Of a stretch of DNA of 64,000 bases, positions 57,738-64,000 are shown piece by piece. Source of the DNA: Bacilli bacterium (GTDB lineage Bacteria > Bacillota_I > Bacilli_A > RFN20 > CAG-826); assembly GCA_022482735.1 (NCBI GenBank), contig JAKVOO010000001.1, positions 1,150,837 through 1,214,836 of the forward strand, read 5' to 3'. Positions within the stretch are counted from its first letter, which is position 1. Each line of letters opens with the position of its first letter. The notes beneath the pieces were generated by a model, which ran no database searches, was not told where the DNA came from, and worked only from the letters and a program-made list of their open reading frames with translations. The position numbers were made by a program, and so were the translations under genes.

Positions 57738-58094
57738 ATGATTAATAAAGAATCTAAAAATGTCATCCGGATGCGTCGGCACGTTCGTGTGCGGGCGAAA
57801 ATTTCGGGAACGGCTTCGGCTCCACGCCTATGTGTTTTCCGTAGCAACAAGCACATTGAGGCTCAGTTAATTGACGATGTTAAAGGTGTTACCTTAGCAG
57901 CGGCCAGTTCACTCAGTTTAAAACTTGAAAATGGCGGCAACGCGGAAGCGGCTGAACTCGTCGGTGAGGCAATTGGAAAAGCTGCCTTAGCCAAAAATAT
58001 TAAGAAAGTGGTTTTTGATCGGGGCGGCTATGTCTATCATGGTCGCGTGAAGGCGCTCGCAGAAGGCGCCCGAAAAGCCGGTCTTGAATTCTAA
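57738..58094 (+). CDS. rplR: 50S ribosomal protein L18
   Basis: A 118-residue 5S-rRNA-binding protein: [35 protein letters not shown] and [28 protein letters not shown]. Confidence 0.98.
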   Translation: MINKESKNVIRMRRHVRVRAKISGTASAPRLCVFRSNKHIEAQLIDDVKGVTLAAASSLSLKLENGGNAEAAELVGEAIGKAALAKNIKKVVFDRGGYVYHGRVKALAEGARKAGLEF

Positions 58095-58109
58095 GAGGAG
58101 GAACAACAC

Positions 58110-58748
58110 ATGGTAGAAGACAAAAAAGAATTGGTTGAAGAAACCGAAGTTGCCGGTAGTGAAGAAGTTGTTTCTGAAACTAGTGGCGAAGAGGCTCCTA
58201 AAGCCAACCGTGCTCAACATGGTGCTCCTCGTGGTGATCGTCGCTCACGCGGTGACCGCCGTGGTCAACGTCGTCCTCGTCGGGAAGTAAAAGAATACGA
58301 AGAGCGGGTTGTTTCCATTAATCGTATTTCGAAAACCGTTAAAGGCGGACGTCGGCTTCGTTTCGCAGCCGTTGTCGTCATTGGTGATGGCAAGGGCAAA
58401 TTCGGCTTTGCCAATGCGAAGGCGGCGGAAGTGCCGGATGCGATTAAGAAGAGTTTGGAGTTAGCAAAGAAAGACATGCACAAAGTCGAAATGGTCAAGG
58501 GCGATACTATCGCTCATGAGATTGTCGGCAAATTTGGCTCTTGCCAAGTATTCTTAAAACCAGCTCCTGAAGGAACTGGAATTATCGCTGGCGGACCTGT
58601 GCGGGCTATCTTGGAACTTGCAGGTATTCGTAACGTCTATTCAAAGGTTTACGGTTCACGGCAACCGCTCAACATTCTTCGGGCGACAACCAATGGACTT
58701 GATAACCTTAAATCCTACGCGCAAGTGAAGGCGCTCCGGGGGAAATAG
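58110..58748 (+). CDS. rpsE: 30S ribosomal protein S5 with N-terminal extension
   Basis: A 212-residue protein. The S5 fold starts at [34 protein letters not shown] (about 63). Before it lies an acidic stretch (about 1-30), then an Arg/Gly-rich stretch ([18 protein letters not shown]). Most S5 proteins have a much shorter N-terminus. It contributes to decoding accuracy. Confidence 0.97.
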   Translation: MVEDKKELVEETEVAGSEEVVSETSGEEAPKANRAQHGAPRGDRRSRGDRRGQRRPRREVKEYEERVVSINRISKTVKGGRRLRFAAVVVIGDGKGKFGFANAKAAEVPDAIKKSLELAKKDMHKVEMVKGDTIAHEIVGKFGSCQVFLKPAPEGTGIIAGGPVRAILELAGIRNVYSKVYGSRQPLNILRATTNGLDNLKSYAQVKALRGK

Positions 58749-58760
58749 TCCTTAAGGACT
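58747..58760 (+). repeat. 14-bp perfect palindrome at the rpsE-rplO junction
   Basis: AGTCCTTAAGGACT overlaps the rpsE stop codon (TAG 58746-58748) and is followed by TTCTC. It fills the place where rpmD (L30) normally lies; it could be a weak terminator, an RNase site or a protein site. Confidence 0.6.
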
Positions 58761-58789
58761 TTCTCTCATTTACCTAGGAGGTGCAAATC

Positions 58790-59230
58790 ATGAAACTAAA
58801 TGAACTCGTTTATAACGATGGTGCGCGTAGTAAGCGTACTCGCCGTGGCCGGGGTCCGGGATCGGGCTTAGGCAAAAACGGCGGAACTGGTAACAAAGGT
58901 CAAAATTCACGTGGTAGTAAGTCATATACTCGTCTCGGTTTTGAAGGCGGTCAAAATCCTTTATTCCGGCGGTTACCAAAGCGTGGATTCCACAATGCGG
59001 GAACGACCTATGCGATAGTTAATCTTGTTGACTTAAACCGTTTTGCGGATGGAGCAACAATTACTCCAACCGAACTTGTAGAAGCGGGATTAGTTAAAAA
59101 AGAATTTGACGGTGTCAAAATTCTTGGCAATGGAAAAATTGAAAAGAAATTAACCGTCAAGGCCAACAAATTCTCGGCCTCGGCCGAAGCGGCCATCAAA
59201 GCAGCCGGTGGTTCGACTGAGGTAATCTGA
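58790..59230 (+). CDS. rplO: 50S ribosomal protein L15
   Basis: A 146-residue protein: [38 protein letters not shown] and [22 protein letters not shown] 58790 follows AGGAGG; three upstream codons in frame are ignored. rpmD, the usual neighbour between rpsE and rplO, is absent. Confidence 0.97.
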   Translation: MKLNELVYNDGARSKRTRRGRGPGSGLGKNGGTGNKGQNSRGSKSYTRLGFEGGQNPLFRRLPKRGFHNAGTTYAIVNLVDLNRFADGATITPTELVEAGLVKKEFDGVKILGNGKIEKKLTVKANKFSASAEAAIKAAGGSTEVI

Positions 59231-59231
59231 T

Positions 59232-60587
59232 ATGAAAAAACTGGCAGCCATTTTTAAGAATAAAGAAATTGTGGATCGAATTTTTTTCACAATAATGATT
59301 TTACTTGTTTTCCGGATTGGAGCGGCGATTACCGTTCCTGGGGTGAACATCGATAATTTCTCTTTTGCGAACAGTGACGCTTTAAGTTTGATGAATATGC
59401 TCGGTGGTGGAACTTTGCAGAATTTCTCGATTTTCGCCCTTGGCGTTTCGCCTTACATTACGGCTCAAATTATTGTTCAACTCTTAACCATGGACGTGCT
59501 TCCCGCGCTTACTGAATTGAGTAAGCAAGGGCAATACGGCCGGAAAAAATTGGAAATGGCTACCCGTTATCTGACTTTGATGCTCGGTGCGGTTCAAGCA
59601 TATGGCATTATTAAAACGATGGAAAACAGCAGTTATATTACGCTGGCTGATACATCGTTCTGGGGCTATGCCTATATTGTGACGGTCATGTTAGCAGGAA
59701 CAATGCTAGCAATGTGGCTTGGCGATCAGATTACGACAAAAGGTATTGGCAATGGTATCTCAATGATTATCTTTGCCGGTATTGTTGTCTCCTTGCCAAA
59801 TCAAATTCGGAGTGCCTATTCACAATGGCTGGCGGCTAAATTTGGTCAGACGACGGAAAGAATTCTAACCGGAGCTCTTCAGTTTGGAATCTATCTATTG
59901 GCCTTTCTTATTATTATTGCTTTTATTACATTTATTGAAAGTTCGCAACGTCGTATACCAGTTCAGAATGCTGGAAAAGGCGGACAGATGGCTAAATATG
60001 CCAAAGCTAGTTTCTTACCAATTAAGGTAAATGCAAGTGGGGTTATTCCAGTCATCTTTGCTTCTTCAATTATGACGGCTCCCCAGGTTATTGTTAGCTT
60101 CATTACTGGAGCGGACACCAGCGCTGAATGGCTGAAGGTCTTCTCGACCTCTTCGCTAGTTAAAATGCCTTGGTTTAACGATACTACTTGGCAGATGCCA
60201 TGGGGATTTATTATTTATATATTCTTAGTTGTACTATTTACCTTCTTCTACGCGAAGATTCAAATCAACCCCGAGAAATTGGCGGAGAATTTTCAGAAGA
60301 ATGGTTCATATATTCCGGGAATTCGTCCTGGAAATGAAACCGAACGCTATGTTGGTAAAGTGGTCAACCGGATTACGGTTATTGGTGCGATTTCACTTGC
60401 GCTAGTCGCAGCGTTACCAATTGCTCTTGTTTTACTGAAAATTGTTCCCGACCAAAGCATGGCTTTAGGTGGAACGGGGTTAATCATCGTTGTTGGTGTT
60501 GCAATTGAACTTAACACCCAAATTGATGGACTAATTGCCGGAAAGAGCTTCGATGAAGTTATCCGTCCGGGAGGAGGAATATTCTAA
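59232..60587 (+). CDS. secY: Protein translocase subunit SecY
   Basis: A 451-residue channel protein with ten membrane helices. IFFTIMILLVFRIGAAITVPGV begins helix 1; FALGVSPYITAQIIVQLL is the plug/helix 2 region; IPVQNAGKGGQMAKYAKASFLPIKVNASGVIPVIFA is the cytoplasmic loop for ribosome/SecA. ENFQKNGSYIPGIRPGNETERY is a further SecY block. Starts one base after rplO. Confidence 0.97.
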   Translation: MKKLAAIFKNKEIVDRIFFTIMILLVFRIGAAITVPGVNIDNFSFANSDALSLMNMLGGGTLQNFSIFALGVSPYITAQIIVQLLTMDVLPALTELSKQGQYGRKKLEMATRYLTLMLGAVQAYGIIKTMENSSYITLADTSFWGYAYIVTVMLAGTMLAMWLGDQITTKGIGNGISMIIFAGIVVSLPNQIRSAYSQWLAAKFGQTTERILTGALQFGIYLLAFLIIIAFITFIESSQRRIPVQNAGKGGQMAKYAKASFLPIKVNASGVIPVIFASSIMTAPQVIVSFITGADTSAEWLKVFSTSSLVKMPWFNDTTWQMPWGFIIYIFLVVLFTFFYAKIQINPEKLAENFQKNGSYIPGIRPGNETERYVGKVVNRITVIGAISLALVAALPIALVLLKIVPDQSMALGGTGLIIVVGVAIELNTQIDGLIAGKSFDEVIRPGGGIF

Positions 60588-60588
60588 T

Positions 60589-61248
60589 ATGCTAAACATT
60601 ATCTTGATGGGGCCCCCAGGAGCCGGTAAAGGCACCCAGGCCAAAAAGTTGATTGCAGCTTACGGAATCCCTCATATTTCAACCGGAGATATGTTCCGGG
60701 AAGCCATCAAAGCCGGTACTCCGCTTGGAAAAGAAGCGGCCGGCTATATCAACGAAGGACGACTTGTTCCCGATGAAGTGACGATTGGCTTAGTTAAGGA
60801 ACGTTTATCGAAAGCGGATTGCCAACATGGATATTTACTTGATGGCTTTCCCCGGACTCTTCCGCAAGCTGAGGCTCTTAAGGAACTAACTTCCGAGTTA
60901 CATTCCCCAATTAGTGGCGTCATTAACTTTTCCTGCGATAAGGATGAACTTATTCGTCGGATTAGCGGCCGGCGGGTATGCCGCAACTGCGGAGCCCCCT
61001 ATCACGTTGAAACTCTAAAGCCAAAGGTTGAAGGAGTTTGCGATATCTGTGGCGGAGAACTATATCAACGCAAGGACGATACCGTCGAAGCGTTAAAGAC
61101 CCGTCTCAGTGTTTATTACAAAGATACCAAACCGCTCGAAGAATTCTATCGCCAGGAAGGGCTTCTTCATGAAGTTGACGGCCTACTTGGTGTCGACGAG
61201 CTGTTTAAGAAAATCAACGTCATTTTCCGCGAGGTGGATCAGCGATGA
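60589..61248 (+). CDS. adk: Adenylate kinase, zinc-LID type
   Basis: A 219-residue kinase interconverting 2 ADP with ATP and AMP. P-loop GPPGAGKGTQAKKL, DGFPRTLPQAEAL and a LID with CRNCGAPYH...CDICGGEL, four Cys for zinc as in Gram-positive enzymes. ATG 60589 follows GGAGGAGG inside the secY end; a longer frame upstream overlaps secY and is rejected. Confidence 0.97.
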   Translation: MLNIILMGPPGAGKGTQAKKLIAAYGIPHISTGDMFREAIKAGTPLGKEAAGYINEGRLVPDEVTIGLVKERLSKADCQHGYLLDGFPRTLPQAEALKELTSELHSPISGVINFSCDKDELIRRISGRRVCRNCGAPYHVETLKPKVEGVCDICGGELYQRKDDTVEALKTRLSVYYKDTKPLEEFYRQEGLLHEVDGLLGVDELFKKINVIFREVDQR

Positions 61249-62012
61249 TCATACGCAAATCGATGCGTGAAATTGAGTTGATGCGGGAAGCCGGACACAT
61301 TGTCGCTTTGGTGTTCAAAGAACTCCAACCGCACTGTGTGCCTGGCGTAACAACCGCCGAGTTAGACAAGCTGGCTGCTGAAGTCATTAAGAGTAACGGA
61401 GCCATCCCAACTTTTAAAGGCTATGGTGGCTTTCCGGGAAATATTTGCATATCGGTAAACGATACGCTCATTCACGGAATTCCAAGTAAAAAGATTGTTC
61501 TAAAAGAAGGGGATATTGTTTCCTTGGATGTTGGAGCGACCTATAAGGGCTATTGCGGAGATGCCTGTCGTACCTTCCCTGTTGGGAAAGTGACGGAAGA
61601 AACAAAACGCTTAATACTTACGACAAAGGAAAGCTTCTGGACCGCAGTCCGAGAAAATGCGAAACCGGGAAACCGGCTATCAGATATCTCTCATGCGATT
61701 CAAAATTATTGTGAAGAGCGGGGGTACACCCTCCCGCGCGACTACACCGGTCATGGTATTGGCCGGGAGCTCCATGAAGATCCGTACATTCCTAACTATG
61801 GGGAAGCCGGACATGGACCCATCCTTCGTGAAGGCATGTGCTTGGCGATTGAACCGATGGTTAATCAAGGTTCAGTGGGCACGCGTACTATGGCGGACGG
61901 ATGGACGGTGAAGACGGTAGATGGCAAATTATGCGCCCACTACGAGAACACCATAGTAATAACTGCGGACGGCTTTGAGCCGTTGACCGTATTACCTGAT
62001 GAGGAGTGGTAA
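61245..62012 (+). CDS. map: Methionine aminopeptidase, type I
   Basis: A 255-residue dinuclear metalloenzyme removing N-terminal Met. Metal ligands are visible in [22 protein letters not shown] (Asp pair), [18 protein letters not shown] (His) and LAIEPMV and HYENTIVIT (Glu residues). Overlaps adk by 4 bp (ATGA). Confidence 0.97.
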   Translation: MIIRKSMREIELMREAGHIVALVFKELQPHCVPGVTTAELDKLAAEVIKSNGAIPTFKGYGGFPGNICISVNDTLIHGIPSKKIVLKEGDIVSLDVGATYKGYCGDACRTFPVGKVTEETKRLILTTKESFWTAVRENAKPGNRLSDISHAIQNYCEERGYTLPRDYTGHGIGRELHEDPYIPNYGEAGHGPILREGMCLAIEPMVNQGSVGTRTMADGWTVKTVDGKLCAHYENTIVITADGFEPLTVLPDEEW

Positions 62013-62013
62013 C

Positions 62014-62232
62014 ATGGCAAAAAATGATGTAATTACCGTCGAGGCAGTCGTTGTCGAGTGTTTGCCGAACGTAATGTTCAATGTGCAACTCGAAAACGGC
62101 GTCGTAATTCTGGCCCACGTTTCTGGTAAAATCCGGATGCACAATATTCGCATTCTACCAGGTGATAGAGTTACGGTTGAAATTTCGCCTTATGATTTAA
62201 CACGGGGCCGCATTACTTACCGGTTCAAGTAG
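62014..62232 (+). CDS. infA: Translation initiation factor IF-1
   Basis: A 72-residue OB-fold factor: [28 protein letters not shown]...[41 protein letters not shown] 62014 starts one base after the map stop, with GAGGAG upstream. Confidence 0.97.
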   Translation: MAKNDVITVEAVVVECLPNVMFNVQLENGVVILAHVSGKIRMHNIRILPGDRVTVEISPYDLTRGRITYRFK

Positions 62233-62258
62233 CAACCGGAACGAGGAGGAAAAATTTT

Positions 62259-62372
62259 ATGAAAGTAAGACCCTCAGTCAAACCTATTTGCGATAAGTGC
62301 AAGGTTATTCGTCGTCATGGCAAAGTCATGGTGATATGCTCTAACCCAAAGCATAAGCAAAGACAAGGTTAA
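62259..62372 (+). CDS. rpmJ: 50S ribosomal protein L36
   Basis: A 37-residue zinc-ribbon protein: [20 protein letters not shown], then [11 protein letters not shown], with the C-x2-C...C-x4-H zinc ligands. RBS GAGGAGG. Lies between infA and rpsM as usual. Confidence 0.97.
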   Translation: MKVRPSVKPICDKCKVIRRHGKVMVICSNPKHKQRQG

Positions 62373-62390
62373 TTTAGGAGGAAAAAGAAT

Positions 62391-62768
62391 ATGGCACGTA
62401 TTGCAGGTGTAGATATTCCAAATGAAAAACGGGTTGTGGTTTCTTTGACCTATATTTATGGTATTGGTTCATCCCGCGCCCAAAAGATTCTAAAAAAAGT
62501 AAATATCAGTGAAGATATTCGGGTAAAAGATTTAAGCGATGAGCAATTAACGGCGATTCGTAATGAAATTAATCACGTCAAGGTTGAAGGTGATCTTCGC
62601 CGTGAAGTGGCTATGAATATCAAACGTCTCGAAGAAATTGGTTGTTACCGGGGCATTCGCCATCGGAAGGGATTGCCGGTTCGCGGACAATCCACCAAAA
62701 CCAATGCTCGGACGCGTAAAGGCCCACGGAAAACCATCGCCAATAAGAAGATGGCTACCCAAGGTTAA
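62391..62768 (+). CDS. rpsM: 30S ribosomal protein S13
   Basis: A 125-residue protein: [25 protein letters not shown] and [37 protein letters not shown]. Standard; forms bridges to the 50S. Confidence 0.98.
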   Translation: MARIAGVDIPNEKRVVVSLTYIYGIGSSRAQKILKKVNISEDIRVKDLSDEQLTAIRNEINHVKVEGDLRREVAMNIKRLEEIGCYRGIRHRKGLPVRGQSTKTNARTRKGPRKTIANKKMATQG

Positions 62769-62789
62769 TGAAAGAGAGGACAATCTAAT

Positions 62790-63188
62790 ATGGCACAAAC
62801 AACTAAAAAGAATAGTGTCCGGAAAAAGAAAGTCAAACGTAGTTTTACCAAAGGTATTGCCCACGTTCACTCGACTTTCAATAACACTATCGTCACTATT
62901 ACTGACGAGGCCGGAAATGCGATTGCCTGGAGTTCAGCTGGAGCCTTAGGCTTCAAGGGCTCCAAGAAGTCCACTCCTTGGGCGGCTCAACTCGCAGGTG
63001 AAGCTGCAGCAAAGTCAGCTGTCGACCAAGGAATTAAATTCGTCGATGTCAATGTTAAAGGCCCAGGTCAGGGTCGGGAAGCTGCCGTCCGTGCGCTACA
63101 AGCAGCCGGATTGCAAGTTACTTCGATTACTGACACCACTCCAATTCCCCATAACGGTTGCCGTCCACCAAAGCGGCCCCGGGGCTAA
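62790..63188 (+). CDS. rpsK: 30S ribosomal protein S11
   Basis: A 132-residue protein: [50 protein letters not shown] and [18 protein letters not shown]. Standard. Confidence 0.98.
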   Translation: MAQTTKKNSVRKKKVKRSFTKGIAHVHSTFNNTIVTITDEAGNAIAWSSAGALGFKGSKKSTPWAAQLAGEAAAKSAVDQGIKFVDVNVKGPGQGREAAVRALQAAGLQVTSITDTTPIPHNGCRPPKRPRG

Positions 63189-63225
63189 TAGTTTGGCTAC
63201 TTTAAAAAATAGGGAGGAAAACTAA

Positions 63226-64000
63226 ATGTCAAAAATTGCACACCCTTTCGAAAAACCGGAATTTAAAGTTGCTACTTTCGATGATACAACGAACTATGGA
63301 AAATTCGTCATTGAACCACTAGAACGGGGATTTGGCTTAACCATTGGAAATAGTTTGCGGCGGGTATTACTGAGCTCTTTACCGGGCGCCAGTGTATACG
63401 CGGTTGAAATCGAAGGAGCGCGCCACGAATTTGCGGCTCTTGAAGGCATTGTTGAGGATGTTACGACCATCATTTTAAATTTAAAAGATTTAGTCTTGAA
63501 AATTGATGATGAGGAAAATGTTAATAAGCGACTTGAAATTGATGTCATGGGGCCAACCACCGTCCGTGCGGGCGATATTAAAGTTCCAGGTGGCGTCACG
63601 ATTGTCAATCCCGATCTCGAGATTGCCCACATTGCTGAAGGCGGTCATCTCAAGATGATTATGCACGCCCATAATGGTCGTGGCTATGTTACTTCTGAAG
63701 GAAACAAAGCGCTTCATCCTACCTTACCGGTTGGCGCGATTGCGACAGATAGCAATTACTCACCGATTACCAAAGTATCGTATACGGTCGATGGAACTCG
63801 TGTAGGTCACGATACCAACTTTGATCGTTTAACACTTGAGGTTACCACTAACGGCGCTATGCGTCCGCAAGATGCGGTGGCCCTTAGTGCTCGTATCCTT
63901 ATGGCCTATTTCGATGAATTCGCTTCTTTGGACGAAAAAACTAAGGATATTAATATTCTTAAAGATCCAGTGGAAGAAGAAGGTAATAAATTCGAAAATA
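63226..64000 (+). CDS. rpoA: RNA polymerase subunit alpha (partial, 5' part)
   Basis: About 258 residues are present before the window edge. FGKFVIEPLERG-type YGKFVIEPLERGFGLTIGNSLRRVLLSSLPG is the dimerisation core of the N-terminal domain; SARILMAYFDEF ends it. The C-terminal DNA-binding domain lies beyond the window. RBS GGGAGG upstream of ATG 63226. Confidence 0.97.
   Translation, partial: MSKIAHPFEKPEFKVATFDDTTNYGKFVIEPLERGFGLTIGNSLRRVLLSSLPGASVYAVEIEGARHEFAALEGIVEDVTTIILNLKDLVLKIDDEENVNKRLEIDVMGPTTVRAGDIKVPGGVTIVNPDLEIAHIAEGGHLKMIMHAHNGRGYVTSEGNKALHPTLPVGAIATDSNYSPITKVSYTVDGTRVGHDTNFDRLTLEVTTNGAMRPQDAVALSARILMAYFDEFASLDEKTKDINILKDPVEEEGNKFEN

Overview
This window looks like chromosomal DNA of a low-GC, Gram-positive-lineage bacterium on the Mollicutes/Erysipelotrichia/RF39-like side of the Bacillota. 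The order rpsJ...rpoA with adk-map-infA-rpmJ is Bacillota-like. Zinc-ribbon S14, a LID-zinc adenylate kinase and strong GGAGG ribosome binding sites fit this. So do TPP and preQ1 riboswitches and two CcpA-type cre boxes. GatA carries a TGDS variant that I recall from mycoplasmas. UGA is an ordinary stop codon here (many conserved genes end in TGA and Trp is TGG), so this is not a UGA=Trp mollicute. I could not run any search, so all identities come from reading motifs and gene context.

Layout. 1-6.5 kb: end of an unknown gene, a nitroreductase and an aldehyde dehydrogenase, an ion-transporter-superfamily permease, a NatAB-type ABC exporter and a LURP-one-like protein. 6.5-16 kb: a peptide ABC transporter operon (oppABCDF) behind a 550-bp regulatory region with cre boxes and a Z-DNA-like tract. 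It is unusual: oppA is split by a single-base frameshift, OppC has a roughly 350-residue external domain, and OppD and OppF carry large charged helical insertions on opposite sides of the Q-loop. 16-17.7 kb: DUF3899 protein, TcdA, GNAT. 17.7-18.7 kb: decayed mobile DNA, an RHS core fragment fused in frame to a serine-recombinase fragment. 18.7-26.6 kb: a surface-glycan module in two convergent arms (GT-D glycosyltransferase, Wzy-like polymerase, lipoprotein; then TupA-type ATP-grasp, Wzx flippase, a frameshifted GT4 and an intact GT4).

26.7-49.6 kb: housekeeping. ung; a TPP riboswitch driving a ThiT with an extra N-terminal membrane domain; a Sel1-repeat protein; a DUF402 phosphatase; a YumC-type ferredoxin-NADP reductase; the t6A operon tsaE-tsaB-rimI-tsaD; asnS; a cluster of uncharacterised membrane proteins; pcrA-ligA-gatCAB; and a queuosine operon queT-tgt-queA-queH behind a preQ1-type pseudoknot that overlaps the Shine-Dalgarno sequence. 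tsaEBD, rimI, tcdA, tgt, queA, queH and the amidotransferase gatCAB make this window rich in tRNA maturation.

49.6-64 kb: the S10-spc-alpha ribosomal operon with a strong promoter and a structured leader. rpmD (L30) is absent from its usual place. L5, L22, S5, L23 and S17 have charged tails, with L5 showing a Lys/Ala-rich extension of about 60 residues. The window ends inside rpoA. No tRNA, rRNA, CRISPR array or intact insertion sequence was seen.
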